From the NCBI RefSeq assembly GCF_031191205.1, contig NZ_CP133470.1, positions 2,057,001 to 2,121,000 on the forward strand: a stretch of DNA of 64,000 nt, written 5' to 3'. Positions 48,190 to 58,805 of this stretch are shown one piece after another (position 1 is the first letter of the stretch; every line of letters begins with the position of its first letter). A model generated the notes under the pieces. That model saw nothing but the letters and a program-made list of their open reading frames with translations, did not search any database and was not told the origin of the DNA. This DNA is from Haemophilus parainfluenzae ATCC 33392 (GTDB lineage Bacteria; Pseudomonadota; Gammaproteobacteria; Enterobacterales; Pasteurellaceae). Both the position numbers and the translations under genes were made by a program.

Positions 48190-50127
48190 TTATTTCTCTT
48201 CACTGCCTTTATATAAACGGTTTTTATACAAATAGCTGCCAAGTAAAGCATGTGCCAAGGCTTCTTTTTTCATTTCTTCCGGCACCTCTTTTTCAGTCAA
48301 TGTATCTTTTTCTTTATCATACACATAGCCTTTTGCTTTACTATTTGGTGTTTGGATAACGACATCATGATTACCTTTCATTAACGCTTGCGTTTGATCG
48401 AATTGCATAAAGGCACGATCAGGATTCACATCTTGCGTTAAATCAAAGCCAATCATTGGATAATTACCGCTTACGCCCGCAATAGAAAGCAAAGTCGTCG
48501 GCATATCAATTTGACTCACTAAACGACTGTCTCGGCGAGGCTCAACATGATCCCCTAAAATTAACGCTGGAATATGGAAATGCTTAATTGGTACTAAGCT
48601 TGCACCCGCTGCACGGGAATCATGGTCTGCAATCACCAAGAACACGGTATCTTTCCAATAATTAGATTGTTTCGCTAATTTGAAGAAATAACCAATGGCA
48701 TAATCCGCATATTTTGCGCTGTTATTACGGGTTGCTTTTGGTTGTTCGTAAAGCTCAATTTTACCATCCGGAAATTCAAAAGGATCGTGATTGCTTGAAC
48801 TGAATACTAAGCTAAAGAATGGTTTTCCTTCATTCTGTAATTGGGTAAAGGTTTCGTTCGCTTTATCAAATAAATCCTCATCACTCACGCCCCAAGTCGC
48901 AGTAAATTTCGGATTTTGATAATCCTTTTGATCGATAATATTTTGGAAGCCGTTGCCATAGAAGAAGCTTGCCATGTTATCAAAGTGCTTTTCACCACCA
49001 TAAATGAAAGAAGTGTTATAACCTTGTTTAGCAAGTAAATCTGCAATGGTAAAGAAACCACTTTGACTGTTATTCAATTTCACTACCGCACGTGCTGGAG
49101 TTGGTGTGAAACCTGCTGTAGTAGCTTCAATACCACGTACAGAACGCGTACCAGTCGCATAGAGATTTTCAAATAACCAGCCTTCTTTGGCTAATTTATC
49201 AAATTCAGGTGAAAGTGGTTTTCCGCCTAATGTACCAACAAATTGCGCGCCAAAACTTTCTTCCAAAATAATGACAATATTTTTCGGTTTACCTTGGTAA
49301 GTGGCTTGGTTTTTCGTTAAGGTTGGAATCTTATCTGAAATATAATCACTTTCAGGACGGCCACGGCTTGCTTTAACAATACGCAACATTTCATCGGTAT
49401 CCATTTTGCCGTACACCTCGGAAGATGAACCTTCATCTTTAAATTGCTGTGCCGCATAAAGAACTGAATAGCCTGAATTCAACACAAGAGAATTCACTAA
49501 ACCATCGGAAGAAAAAGCCACCATTGCAGGGTTGACACCACGGTGTTGGAAACTAGAACGTGCACCTAAAAAAGCAACTGCAACCACAAGCAAGGCTACA
49601 ACAGGACGTAATTTCCAGCTCATTGGGCGTAAATTTTTCACCGCATAACCAGACAGTTTCCAATAGCAAACGAATGCAACAACGGTAAAAATAAGGCTAA
49701 AAATGACCGCAGTTAAATGGCCTTCCATCAACATTGAAAAGACTTCTTTCGGATAAATTAAATATTCGATAAACAGACGGTTTGGACGGAAATCATAGGT
49801 TTCGATAAATGCCGGTGTCGCGAGTTCCATAAACAGAATAAACACACTACCAAGGGTAAGCCAGATACGTAAAATCATTTTCCAAATACGGCTATTATGA
49901 AATAACACCGTAAATAATGCTGGCACACCAAATAGATAACACAAAGCCACGATATCCATACGCAAGCCTTGTAAGAATAATTGCCCCCAGCCCGCTACCG
50001 CAGAGACGCGGTCTGCCTGCCAAATCGCAAGCCCAAGACGAGACAAGGTGAAAATAATCAGATTAATGATGACGAAGAGAAAAATCGGATATAAAGGAGA
50101 ACGTGTTTGTTTCATTTTGACACTCAT
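48190..50127 (-). CDS. LTA-synthase-like sulfatase/phosphotransferase
   Basis: A 645-residue inner-membrane protein with five N-terminal helices (to about residue 190) and a periplasmic alkaline-phosphatase/sulfatase-fold domain. Catalytic segments: IILEESFGAQFVG with the metal Glu, ATGTRSVRGIEATTAGFTP with the nucleophile Thr, and VFLVIADHDSRAAGA with Asp/His. In Gram-negative bacteria such enzymes add phosphoethanolamine or phosphoglycerol to a surface glycan or lipid; the acceptor is unknown. I start at ATG 50127, with AGGAC upstream. Followed by an uptake signal. Confidence 0.88.
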   Translation of the reverse strand: MSVKMKQTRSPLYPIFLFVIINLIIFTLSRLGLAIWQADRVSAVAGWGQLFLQGLRMDIVALCYLFGVPALFTVLFHNSRIWKMILRIWLTLGSVFILFMELATPAFIETYDFRPNRLFIEYLIYPKEVFSMLMEGHLTAVIFSLIFTVVAFVCYWKLSGYAVKNLRPMSWKLRPVVALLVVAVAFLGARSSFQHRGVNPAMVAFSSDGLVNSLVLNSGYSVLYAAQQFKDEGSSSEVYGKMDTDEMLRIVKASRGRPESDYISDKIPTLTKNQATYQGKPKNIVIILEESFGAQFVGTLGGKPLSPEFDKLAKEGWLFENLYATGTRSVRGIEATTAGFTPTPARAVVKLNNSQSGFFTIADLLAKQGYNTSFIYGGEKHFDNMASFFYGNGFQNIIDQKDYQNPKFTATWGVSDEDLFDKANETFTQLQNEGKPFFSLVFSSSNHDPFEFPDGKIELYEQPKATRNNSAKYADYAIGYFFKLAKQSNYWKDTVFLVIADHDSRAAGASLVPIKHFHIPALILGDHVEPRRDSRLVSQIDMPTTLLSIAGVSGNYPMIGFDLTQDVNPDRAFMQFDQTQALMKGNHDVVIQTPNSKAKGYVYDKEKDTLTEKEVPEEMKKEALAHALLGSYLYKNRLYKGSEEK

Positions 50128-50207
50128 AAGTCCTAAGGGAATCACTACCCGTTGATTAATTTAAAGCACATTAATGTGCCATTCTTTCCATAGACAGATA
50201 AAAAAAC

Positions 50208-50250
50208 ACAAAGTGCGGTTAAAAACATCATCATTTTTGACCGCACTTTG
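50208..50250 (-). terminator. Uptake-signal-pair terminator after the malic enzyme
   Basis: AAGTGCGGT (50211-50219) and ACCGCACTT (50240-50248) flank TTAAAAA/TTTTTGA arms; on the minus strand TTTTTTA follows. Confidence 0.82.
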
Positions 50251-50261
50251 AAAGAGAAGGA

Positions 50262-51536
50262 TTAAGCTGCAACTAATGCTTTTAATTGTTTTTCATAAGC
50301 TGCCCAATCGGTAATTGGACGGGTTGCCACACCTGTTTCCATTGCTTTTTTCGCTACAGCAGAAGACACTGTAAATAATAAACGAGGATCGAACGGAGTC
50401 GGAATTACATAATCCGGCCCAAATGATAACGCACCATAATTAGCAATAATTTCTAATGGAACCGGTTCTTTCGCAAGACTCGCAATGGCATGAGAAGCCG
50501 CTAATTTCATTTCTTCATTAATCGCTGTTGCACCTACATCTAGTGCACCACGGAATAAGAATGGGAAACAAAGCACGTTATTAACTTGGTTTGGAAAGTC
50601 TGAACGACCAGTACAAACAATCGCATCTGGACGTACTGCTTTCGCTTCATCAGGCGTAATTTCAGGTACTGGGTTAGCCAATGCAAGAATTAATGGATTC
50701 TCCGCCATGGTTTTCACCATTTCAGGTTTTAACGCACCCGCTTTAGAACAACCTAAGAACACATCGGCTCCCTTAACGGCATCAGCTAATGTGCGCCAAC
50801 CATTATCTTCAATGGCATAAAATTGTTTAGTTTCATCCATGTTATCGCCACGGCCTTTGAAAATCACACCTTTAGAGTCACACATGGTGATATTTTCTTT
50901 TTTGAAACCTAATGCACGAAGCAAGTTAGTACAAGCAATAGCTGAAGCACCTGCGCCATTTACTACTAAGCGAACATCTGCAATATTTTTACCAATAATT
51001 TCTAAACCGTTTAATGCTGCTGCACCGACGATAATGGCAGTACCATGTTGGTCATCATGGAATACCGGAATTCCCATTCGTTCACGCAATGCTTTTTCAA
51101 TGTGGAAACATTCCGGTGCTTTGATATCTTCAAGGTTAATCCCACCAAAAGTAGGTTCTAATGAAGCGATAATATCGATTAATTTATCTGGATCATGTTC
51201 ATTGATTTCAATGTCGAATACATTGATACCGGCAAATTTTTTGAACAATACCCCTTTCCCTTCCATAACAGGTTTGGAGGCAAGTGCCCCAATATTTCCT
51301 AAACCTAATACAGCAGTACCATTTGAAATCACAGCCACTAAATTAGCACGTGCAGTATAACGGCTTGCAGCTGAAGGATCTTTTTCAATTTCGAGACAAG
51401 GCTCTGCAACACCTGGAGAATAAGCAAGGGCTAAATCATGTTGGGTTTCTAACGATTTGGTTGGGGTGACAGCAATTTTTCCTGGAATTGGGAATTCATG
51501 AAAATCTAATGCAGCTTGGCGCAATTGTTCGCTCAT
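50262..51536 (-). CDS. NADP-type malic enzyme, short form
   Basis: Oxidatively decarboxylates malate to pyruvate. The 424 residues contain the malic domain and NAD(P) domain ([29 protein letters not shown] motif near 165, [17 protein letters not shown] near 200), but not the C-terminal phosphotransacetylase-like domain of E. coli MaeB. So a short form as in Gram-positive bacteria and other Haemophilus. I start at ATG 51536, with GGAG nine bases upstream; an upstream ATG at 51557 is less likely. Confidence 0.93.
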   Translation of the reverse strand: MSEQLRQAALDFHEFPIPGKIAVTPTKSLETQHDLALAYSPGVAEPCLEIEKDPSAASRYTARANLVAVISNGTAVLGLGNIGALASKPVMEGKGVLFKKFAGINVFDIEINEHDPDKLIDIIASLEPTFGGINLEDIKAPECFHIEKALRERMGIPVFHDDQHGTAIIVGAAALNGLEIIGKNIADVRLVVNGAGASAIACTNLLRALGFKKENITMCDSKGVIFKGRGDNMDETKQFYAIEDNGWRTLADAVKGADVFLGCSKAGALKPEMVKTMAENPLILALANPVPEITPDEAKAVRPDAIVCTGRSDFPNQVNNVLCFPFLFRGALDVGATAINEEMKLAASHAIASLAKEPVPLEIIANYGALSFGPDYVIPTPFDPRLLFTVSSAVAKKAMETGVATRPITDWAAYEKQLKALVAA

Positions 51537-51737
51537 ATAAATATACTCCATTTTCACTTAGGTTAAATAAAATTTGCGCCATTATACTCTCTTTTTAAGA
51601 GAATTTTGTGACATACCGCAAAAATTTTACAAATTTATTACAAAAATATGAGTGAAATCGACCGCACTTTTTGTCTTTTCTTCACATTTCGAACCAAAAA
51701 CGTTACTATGTCGCAAAAAACATGCAGGATGTAAATA

Positions 51738-52367
51738 ATGAGTTTGTTTTCTAAATTTAGAAGTGCCATCAATAAATTACAACGGAAAGCGATTAACAAA
51801 ACCTTCCAACAACGGTTAACCAACCAAGGCATGTCAGTAATTTCTGCAAACTGTGTCGGTGCATTTATTTTGCACGACCTCAATCAGCCTTTTAATTCTC
51901 CGTTTGTTAACCTTTATTTAGACCCAAGCGATTTTGTTCGATATCTACAAAATATCACATTCTATCAAGCACAACCGCTTCAATTTATACAAACAGAAAA
52001 ACCGTATCCAGTTGGCCTATTAGGTGATCTTAAAGTGCACTTTATGCACTACCACTCCGAACAAGAAGCTCAGGAAAAATGGGATGCGCGCTCACAGCGT
52101 TTAGATTTCGATAACTTATTTATAATGATGACAGATAAAGATGGTGGAAAAGGTGCAAAATATGAGGATTTGCAAGCCTTCGATAACTTGCCTTATCCAA
52201 ACAAAGTCGTCTTTACCCATAAGCCATATCCCGAATTAAAATCCGCTTTCTACATTAAAGGCTTTGAAAACGAAGGCGAAGTGGGCGATTTATTTACTTT
52301 TTCCGGTTGGAATGGTGAAAAATATTACGATCAGTTTGATTACGTCAGCTGGTTCAATCAAAAATAA
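51738..52367 (+). CDS. DUF1919-family protein
   Basis: A 209-residue cytoplasmic protein of the DUF1919 family, linked in several bacteria with capsule or exopolysaccharide genes. Its hallmarks are the SANCVGAFILHDLNQPFNSPFVNLYL stretch in two parts (residues 36-60), then HYHSEQEAQEKWDARSQR near 105-122, with a D/F-rich C-terminus. In this window its neighbours are rsuA and the malic enzyme rather than polysaccharide genes; the LTA-synthase-like gene is one gene away. Function not known. Confidence 0.82.
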   Translation: MSLFSKFRSAINKLQRKAINKTFQQRLTNQGMSVISANCVGAFILHDLNQPFNSPFVNLYLDPSDFVRYLQNITFYQAQPLQFIQTEKPYPVGLLGDLKVHFMHYHSEQEAQEKWDARSQRLDFDNLFIMMTDKDGGKGAKYEDLQAFDNLPYPNKVVFTHKPYPELKSAFYIKGFENEGEVGDLFTFSGWNGEKYYDQFDYVSWFNQK

Positions 52368-52376
52368 GAGTTTACG

Positions 52377-53075
52377 ATGCGACTAGATAAATTTATTGCC
52401 GAGAATACAGGCTTAACCCGTTCACAAGCCACCAAGGCCATTCGCCAAAGTGCGGTCAAAATTAATGATGAAATTGTGAAAAATGGGGCGACCAAAGTTA
52501 GCCAAGAAGATGAGATTTATTTTGAAGATGAATTGTTGTCTTGGGTAGAAGAAGGCCAATATTTTATGTTGCATAAGCCTCAGGGCTATGTTTGCTCTCA
52601 TGATGATGACGACTATCCTACTATTTATCAATTCTTTGAACCGCCTCTTTCTGGCAAGTTACACAGCGCTGGACGATTAGATGTGGATACCACTGGGCTC
52701 GTGCTATTAACAGATGATGGTCAATGGTCACATCGTATTACTTCACCCAAACATCAATGCGAAAAAACCTATTTAGTCACTTTAGCCGATCCGGTTGAAA
52801 ACCATTATGCTTCAGCCTGTGAAGAAGGCATTCTGCTACGTGGTGAAAAAGAACCCACTAAGCCGGCGAAATTAGAAGTATTAGATGATTACAACGTGAA
52901 TCTGACTATCTCTGAAGGGCGCTATCACCAAGTGAAACGAATGTTTGCGGCGCTTGGTAATAAAGTGGTTGCGCTACATCGTTGGAGAATTGGTAATGTT
53001 GAATTAGATGAAAGCTTAGAAGAAGGCGAATTTCGTCCACTCACACAGGAAGAAATTGACAATTTAGTGAAATAA
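52377..53075 (+). CDS. rsuA: 16S rRNA pseudouridine(516) synthase
   Basis: RsuA (232 residues) forms pseudouridine 516 in 16S rRNA. An N-terminal S4 domain (residues 1-60, MRLDKFIAENTGLTRSQA) precedes the catalytic domain with GRLDVDTTGLVLLTDDG near 98, where Asp102 is the nucleophile. It begins nine bases after the DUF1919 gene and ends one base before the second Bcr/CflA gene, so the three probably form an operon. Confidence 0.95.
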   Translation: MRLDKFIAENTGLTRSQATKAIRQSAVKINDEIVKNGATKVSQEDEIYFEDELLSWVEEGQYFMLHKPQGYVCSHDDDDYPTIYQFFEPPLSGKLHSAGRLDVDTTGLVLLTDDGQWSHRITSPKHQCEKTYLVTLADPVENHYASACEEGILLRGEKEPTKPAKLEVLDDYNVNLTISEGRYHQVKRMFAALGNKVVALHRWRIGNVELDESLEEGEFRPLTQEEIDNLVK

Positions 53076-53076
53076 T

Positions 53077-54276
53077 ATGAGCCAAAATATTAAACCTACC
53101 TTTATTTTTATCGCCACACTCGGCATCCTCTCGATGCTACCGCCTTTGGGTGTGGATATGTATATTCCGTCCTTTTTAAATATTGCTGAAGACTTAAATA
53201 TCAACTCCGAGCAAGTTCAGTACACGCTGACATTCTTTGCTTACGGCATGGCGGCAGGACAATTATTCTGGGGGCCCTTTGGCGATAGTTTTGGTCGCAA
53301 ACCGATTATTTTATTAGGTGTCATTATTGGTGCTATCACCGCTATTATTTTAACCGGCATTCATTCTATTGGTAGCTTCACTGCACTACGTTTCATTCAA
53401 GGTTTCTTTGGTGCTGCACCCGTTGTGCTTTCAGGGGCATTATTACGGGATTTATTTAGCAAGGATCAGCTTTCTCGAGTCATGTCCACCATTACACTTG
53501 TCTTTATGATTGCACCGCTTGTTGCACCAGTAATTGGCGGATATATTGTGAAATTTTTCCATTGGCACATGATCTTTTATGTGATCGGTGCGATGGGATT
53601 TCTTGCAGCATTGCTCGTCTTTTTCATTATTCCTGAAACCCATAAACAAGAAAATCGTATTCCACTTCGCCTAAATATCATTGCCCGTAACTTCATGATG
53701 CTTTCAAAACAAAAAGAAGTATTAGGTTATATGGCGGCCGCCTCTTTTGGTTTTGGTGGTTTATTTGCTTTCGTCACTGCGGGATCGATTGTCTATATCG
53801 GTATTTATGGTATTCCAGTCGATCAATTCGGCTATTTCTTTATGATTAATATCGCTATTATGACAGCCACGTCTTATTTAAATGGGAAGTTTGTGCTGAA
53901 GTTAGGTGCGGAAACCATGTTACAAATTGGTATTGCGGTACAATTTATTTCTGGAATTTGGTTATTTTTAACCGCACTTTTGGATTTCGGTTTTTGGTCA
54001 ATGGCTATTGGCGTAGCCTTTTTTGTCGGACAAAACCCGCTCATATCGTCCAATGCCACAGCCTCCATTTTAGAGAAATTCCCAACTATGGCGGGGACTG
54101 CCAATTCATTAATGGGAAGTGTCCGTTTTGGTGTCGGTGCGGTGATGGGTTCTCTAGTAGCAAGCTTTAAAATGGAAACAGCTGCACCAATGCTCTATAC
54201 AATGACAGCTTGCGTGGTTATTTCAGCCCTCTCTTACTATTTTCTGACTTATCGACATTCTAATTCAAGCAGCTAA
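53077..54276 (+). CDS. bcr: Bcr/CflA-family MFS drug exporter (copy 2)
   Basis: A 399-residue, 12-helix drug exporter of the Bcr/CflA group; the motif GPFGDSFGRKP (near 66) and GVDMYIPSFLNIA (near 25-37) match it. It is close to the operon arrangement rsuA-bcr of E. coli, so this is the better candidate for true Bcr (bicyclomycin resistance). It starts one base after rsuA. Paralogue of the gene at 11509. Confidence 0.93.
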   Translation: MSQNIKPTFIFIATLGILSMLPPLGVDMYIPSFLNIAEDLNINSEQVQYTLTFFAYGMAAGQLFWGPFGDSFGRKPIILLGVIIGAITAIILTGIHSIGSFTALRFIQGFFGAAPVVLSGALLRDLFSKDQLSRVMSTITLVFMIAPLVAPVIGGYIVKFFHWHMIFYVIGAMGFLAALLVFFIIPETHKQENRIPLRLNIIARNFMMLSKQKEVLGYMAAASFGFGGLFAFVTAGSIVYIGIYGIPVDQFGYFFMINIAIMTATSYLNGKFVLKLGAETMLQIGIAVQFISGIWLFLTALLDFGFWSMAIGVAFFVGQNPLISSNATASILEKFPTMAGTANSLMGSVRFGVGAVMGSLVASFKMETAAPMLYTMTACVVISALSYYFLTYRHSNSSS

Positions 54277-54427
54277 ATACTAAAAATTTTGTTCATAGCT
54301 AATAAAATAATTATTAGGTATGCATGGGAGCAATTGTTTCATTTAGAATAGTATTTTTATGTAATTTAAAGTGAATACAACAGTCTTTCATTAAATTTTA
54401 CACAAAACTCAAATCAACCCCACAACA

Positions 54428-54464
54428 ATAGATTACCTTGATTAATTTAATAGATTTTAATCGC
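54428..54464 (+). promoter_or_regulatory. OxyR-like site at the catalase promoter
   Basis: Two ATAGAT half-sites begin at 54428 and 54450, exactly 22 bp apart, as in the OxyR motif (ATAG-N7-CTAT repeated). The two CTAT halves are poor (TGAT and TCGC). The region overlaps the -35 of the likely promoter (-10 TATGAT, 54478-54483), as expected for OxyR activation. Confidence 0.45.
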
Positions 54465-54528
54465 CAAAACCTTTTTGTATGATATTTACGAAATTTATCC
54501 CTCTATTTATTCATACAAGGAGTTAACT

Positions 54529-56055
54529 ATGAGTTCAAAATGCCCTTTTTCGCATTTATCTACTACAAACTTGACTATGGGCAATGGCGCACCGGTAGCT
54601 GATAACCAAAACAGTTTGACTGCCGGTCCTCGCGGTCCATTACTTTCTCAAGATTTATGGCTTAATGAAAAATTAGCTGATTTCGTACGTGAGGTTATTC
54701 CTGAGCGTCGTATGCACGCTAAAGGCTCCGGTGCATTTGGTACCTTTACTGTCACACACGACATTACTAAATATACTCGCGCAAAAATTTTCAGCGAAGT
54801 AGGTAAAAAAACAGAAATGTTCGCACGCTTTACCACTGTTGCAGGTGAACGTGGTGCAGCAGATGCTGAACGTGATATTCGTGGTTTTGCCTTAAAATTC
54901 TATACTGAAGAAGGTAACTGGGACTTAGTGGGTAACAACACACCGGTATTCTTCTTACGTGATCCTCGTAAATTCCCAGATTTAAACAAAGCAGTAAAAC
55001 GCGATCCACGTACCAATATGCGTTCAGCCACTAACAACTGGGATTTTTGGACATTATTACCTGAAGCATTGCACCAAGTAACCATTGTTATGAGTGATCG
55101 TGGTATTCCTGCAAGCTATCGCCATATGCATGGATTTGGTTCACACACTTACAGTTTTTGGAATGAAGCAAGTGAGCGTTTCTGGGTGAAATTCCACTTC
55201 CGCACCCAACAAGGTATTAAAAACTTAACAGATGCAAAAGCTGCTACAATCATCGCAAATGATCGTGAAAGTCATCAACGTGATTTGTATGAAGCAATCG
55301 AACGCGGTGATTTCCCTAAATGGACATTATATGTACAAATTATGCCTGAAGCGGATGCAGAAAAAGTACCTTATCATCCATTCGATTTAACTAAAGTGTG
55401 GCCGAAAAAAGATTATCCGTTAATTGAGGTAGGAGAGTTTGAGCTTAACCGTAATCCTGAAAACTTCTTTGCTGACGTAGAGCAATCTGCATTTGCACCA
55501 AGCAATTTAGTTCCAGGTATCGGTGCAAGCCCAGATAAAATGTTACAAGCTCGTTTATTCAACTATGCAGATGCGCAACGTTATCGTTTAGGTGTGAACT
55601 ATCGTCAAATTCCAGTAAACCGTCCACGTTGCCCTGTTCATAGCAACCAACGTGATGGACAAGGTCGTGTAGATGGTAACTATGGCAGCCTACCGCACTA
55701 CGAGCCAAACAGCTTCAGCCAATGGCAACAACAACCAGACTTTGCTGAACCACCACTTCGCATTAATGGTGATGCAGCACACTGGGATTATCGGAACGAT
55801 GATAACGACTACTTCAGCCAACCGCGTGCATTATTTAACTTAATGAATCCAGAGCAAAAACAAGCATTGTTCAACAATACTGCGGCTGCAATGGGTGATG
55901 CACCTGAGTTCATCAAATACCGTCATATCCGTAACTGCTACTGGTGTGAGCCAGCATATGGCGATGGTGTTGCAAAAGCATTGGGCTTAACCGTTGAAGA
56001 TGCATTAAAAGCACGTGAAACTGACCCAGCATTAGGTCAAGGTGGATTGTTATAA
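54529..56055 (+). CDS. hktE: Haem catalase
   Basis: Monofunctional catalase (508 residues, the length of H. influenzae HktE) that removes hydrogen peroxide. The active-site His lies in [12 protein letters not shown], the Asn in [11 protein letters not shown] and the haem-ligand Tyr in [12 protein letters not shown]. The short N-terminus and 508-residue length place it in the small-subunit catalases. I start at ATG 54529, with CAAGGAG upstream; an in-frame ATG at 54475 lies before the promoter's start point. Confidence 0.96.
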   Translation: MSSKCPFSHLSTTNLTMGNGAPVADNQNSLTAGPRGPLLSQDLWLNEKLADFVREVIPERRMHAKGSGAFGTFTVTHDITKYTRAKIFSEVGKKTEMFARFTTVAGERGAADAERDIRGFALKFYTEEGNWDLVGNNTPVFFLRDPRKFPDLNKAVKRDPRTNMRSATNNWDFWTLLPEALHQVTIVMSDRGIPASYRHMHGFGSHTYSFWNEASERFWVKFHFRTQQGIKNLTDAKAATIIANDRESHQRDLYEAIERGDFPKWTLYVQIMPEADAEKVPYHPFDLTKVWPKKDYPLIEVGEFELNRNPENFFADVEQSAFAPSNLVPGIGASPDKMLQARLFNYADAQRYRLGVNYRQIPVNRPRCPVHSNQRDGQGRVDGNYGSLPHYEPNSFSQWQQQPDFAEPPLRINGDAAHWDYRNDDNDYFSQPRALFNLMNPEQKQALFNNTAAAMGDAPEFIKYRHIRNCYWCEPAYGDGVAKALGLTVEDALKARETDPALGQGGLL

Positions 56056-56094
56056 GTGCGGTCAATTTTATAGGCAGATTTTAAATCTAAAAAT

Positions 56095-56117
56095 AAAGGC
56101 GGGAATTCCCCGCCTTT
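56095..56117 (+). terminator. Terminator between catalase and the AGCS gene
   Basis: Perfect stem AAAGGCGGG / CCCGCCTTT (56095-56103, 56109-56117), likely used from both sides as the genes converge. Confidence 0.8.
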
Positions 56118-56134
56118 CATATTTCATTGAACAC

Positions 56135-57574
56135 TTATTTCCAAATTCGATGCTCTAATACTCGCTTCTTAATTTCTGGATAAAGGTCAATTTTAAATTC
56201 AGGCTCTTTCCCCTCTTTTAATTGACGTTGATAATCTTTCATTAGCTTCCACACAATCGGGGAAAGTAAAACGATCGCGACTAGGTTAATAATTGCCATC
56301 ACAGCCATCACAGTGTCCGCAAAATTCCAGACCACATTACCTGATTTTACCGAACCGAAATAAACGAAGAATAATACCGATAAACGGAATGCCCATACAA
56401 ACCAAGGTTTATTTTTAATAAAGCGAATGTTACTTTCTGCGTAAGCATAGTTACCGATAATAGAGGAATAAGCGAAAAGCAATAAAATGAAAGCTAAGAA
56501 GTGTACACCGAACTCCCCGACATGATAACGCAATGCATTTTGTGTTAAGGAAATACTTTTCAGTGTTTCACTACCATAGTTATCAGAAAGCAGGATAATC
56601 ACTGCCGTACAAGTACAGACGATCATCGTATCTACAAACACACCGAGCATTTGTACTAAGCCTTGGCTAACCGGATGTTTTACGTGAGCAGCTGCTGCGG
56701 CATTTGGTGCAGACCCCATCCCCGCTTCATTAGAGAATAATCCACGTTTAATCCCCATCATCATGGCTTTGGAGACTAAAGCACCAAACATACCACCAGC
56801 GGCTGATTGGAAAGTAAAAGCACTTTTGTAAATATTAGCTATCACCGTCGGGATCATATCAATATGCATGCCTAAGATAATTACCGCCATAATTAAATAA
56901 AAGAGTGCCATCATCGGTACGACGCTACTAGAAATGGTTGCAATACGTTTTACGCCACCGAAAATAATGGTGGCGGTCAATATCACTAAAACAAGACCAA
57001 CATATTCACCTTGCCAATTCCAAGCATTTTTGGTCGCTTCCACAATTGAGTTTGCTTGTACTGAATTAAATGCAAAACCAAAGGTGAAAATCAATGATAG
57101 GGCAAACGCTACTGCTAACCAACGAGATTTTAAACCTTGTGTAATATAGTAGGCAGGGCCACCACGGAAAGAGCCATCTTTATCTTGAATTTTAAATACC
57201 TGTGCTAAAGTCGATTCGGCAAAAGCACTCGACATTCCAATAAATGCCGTTACCCACATCCAGAATACTGCCCCTTCGCCACCAAGTGCGATGGCTGTTG
57301 CTACACCACTGATATTACCTACGCCAACTCGACTCGCGAGTCCCGTTGCAAACGCTTGGAATGGCGTTAAAGAATTACCTTCTGCTGCACGTCCAAACCA
57401 CATTTCACGAATACTTGTAGGGAAAAGACGTAACTGCACTAACCCTGTAGTAATGGTAAAAAATAGACCTACACCTAATAAAATAACAATGGTGATATTC
57501 CATAATGGCTCATCAAAATGTTCGATAACCCATGTTAATCCCTGTTCAATCCAGTTTCCCAATTCTGTCAGCAT
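56135..57574 (-). CDS. Sodium:alanine/glycine symporter, AGCS family
   Basis: A 479-residue inner-membrane Na+:amino-acid symporter with about 10-11 helices. AGCS signature: GPAYYITQGL near 145, and the ATGLASRVGVGNISGVATAI motif near 75-94. It imports alanine or glycine with sodium. It starts at ATG 57574 with TGAGG upstream. It is convergent with the catalase gene. Confidence 0.94.
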   Translation of the reverse strand: MLTELGNWIEQGLTWVIEHFDEPLWNITIVILLGVGLFFTITTGLVQLRLFPTSIREMWFGRAAEGNSLTPFQAFATGLASRVGVGNISGVATAIALGGEGAVFWMWVTAFIGMSSAFAESTLAQVFKIQDKDGSFRGGPAYYITQGLKSRWLAVAFALSLIFTFGFAFNSVQANSIVEATKNAWNWQGEYVGLVLVILTATIIFGGVKRIATISSSVVPMMALFYLIMAVIILGMHIDMIPTVIANIYKSAFTFQSAAGGMFGALVSKAMMMGIKRGLFSNEAGMGSAPNAAAAAHVKHPVSQGLVQMLGVFVDTMIVCTCTAVIILLSDNYGSETLKSISLTQNALRYHVGEFGVHFLAFILLLFAYSSIIGNYAYAESNIRFIKNKPWFVWAFRLSVLFFVYFGSVKSGNVVWNFADTVMAVMAIINLVAIVLLSPIVWKLMKDYQRQLKEGKEPEFKIDLYPEIKKRVLEHRIWK

Positions 57575-57620
57575 AAAAACCTCACTAAAAAATCCATGTT
57601 CTGATTGTAGAGAGACAAAA

Positions 57621-57656
57621 GAAAAAATCCAGTTTTCTTAAAGAAAAACTGGATTC
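57621..57656 (-). terminator. Terminator after nagK
   Basis: On the minus strand, perfect stem ATCCAGTTTT / AAAACTGGAT (57645-57654, 57627-57636) followed by TTTTTC. Confidence 0.85.
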
Positions 57657-57709
57657 TTATCCTATAATATAAAATTTATTCAAATTTTCACTGTATTTTT
57701 AGATTAAAT

Positions 57710-58627
57710 CTATTCACAGTTTAAAAATAATGCTGCAGCTCCACGAACACCACCGGAATCACCATGTTTTGCTTTTTTAATTGGTGGCACTTTCGCACTA
57801 CGCATTAAATGAGCGGGTAATGCTTTTGGTAGGGCTTCATAAAGATAATCAAAATTCGATAACCCTCCACCGAGCACAATCATATGCGGATCAAATGCCG
57901 TGATAATATTGCCAATAGAAATCGCCGCTAATTCAACAAAAATACGAACAAAATCAACCGCACTTTCCTCTTTCGCATAAAAGCTATCGATAATCTCTTT
58001 GGCTGATAACTCTTCCCCTTTTAAATCACGGTACAACATTTCAAAGCCGCGACCAGAAATATACGTATCTAAACAAGCCTGATTGCCACAACCACATTGG
58101 TAAATTGGCGCGTTATCCCAGCCTAATAATTTTAAGGCATGATAATTTAATTGAAGGTGGCCTAACTCCCCTGCCATCCCGACTTGTCCTGAGTGAATTT
58201 TGCCATTAATTACAAAACCACCACCAAAGCCTGTCCCCAAAATAAGCCCTAATACAGAAGGATATTGAGTATTTTCCTCATCACAAGCTTCCGAGAGCGC
58301 AAAACAATTGGCATCATTTTCTGCTCGCACCTCACGATCTAAAACGCGTTCAAGATCGGCTAAAATCGGCTTATTATCTGCAACACGAATATTCGTCACT
58401 TCAGCAAGCCCAGTTGTTAAATTAACAAATCCAGGCAAACCTAAACCTACTGTGCCTTTTTCACCAAAGTGGGTATCAGCACGTTCTACTAGCGTTTTGA
58501 TCGCCTGTAACCAATCTTGATAATCTGTTTGTGGCGTTGGCACGCGCTCGGTATAAAGCTTTTCTAATTTTGCATTAAAAGCAGCTAATTCAATCTTTGT
58601 GCCACCGATATCAATACCGTAATACAT
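57710..58627 (-). CDS. nagK: N-acetylglucosamine kinase (ROK family)
   Basis: A 305-residue ROK-family sugar kinase that phosphorylates GlcNAc, as recovered from cell-wall recycling or the host. N-terminal ATP-site [14 protein letters not shown] (4-17) and the zinc-binding [17 protein letters not shown] (near 180-196) are complete. The [14 protein letters not shown] motif precedes it. Length fits E. coli NagK (303). It stands alone. Confidence 0.94.
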   Translation of the reverse strand: MYYGIDIGGTKIELAAFNAKLEKLYTERVPTPQTDYQDWLQAIKTLVERADTHFGEKGTVGLGLPGFVNLTTGLAEVTNIRVADNKPILADLERVLDREVRAENDANCFALSEACDEENTQYPSVLGLILGTGFGGGFVINGKIHSGQVGMAGELGHLQLNYHALKLLGWDNAPIYQCGCGNQACLDTYISGRGFEMLYRDLKGEELSAKEIIDSFYAKEESAVDFVRIFVELAAISIGNIITAFDPHMIVLGGGLSNFDYLYEALPKALPAHLMRSAKVPPIKKAKHGDSGGVRGAAALFLNCE

Positions 58628-58731
58628 ATTGTCTCCTCAAAGAGCGGTCAAAATTGTTGGAACATATAGGCTGTATTCTCCTTGAAATCAAAATAAAAAT
58701 CCATGACAAAAATCATATTTTCTACAAGCAA

Positions 58732-58776
58732 TAAAAAAGACCGGCTTTATCACTAAAACCGGTCTTTGATTTATGA
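58732..58776 (-). terminator. Terminator after the adhesin gene
   Basis: Stem AAGACCGG / CCGGTCTT (58737-58744 and 58766-58773 region) with a long loop; on the minus strand TTTTTTA follows. Confidence 0.82.
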
Positions 58777-58805
58777 TTTAAATGGTTTCGATACCAATGA
58801 GAAGA

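Noticed and set aside
50839-51360. A 173-residue plus-strand frame inside the malic-enzyme gene
   Set aside because: Antisense shadow of a well-conserved gene; composition and lack of a ribosome binding site argue against coding.
54475-54528. Longer N-terminus for catalase
   Set aside because: It would overlap the -10 element and lacks a ribosome binding site; 508 residues from 54529 is the family length.
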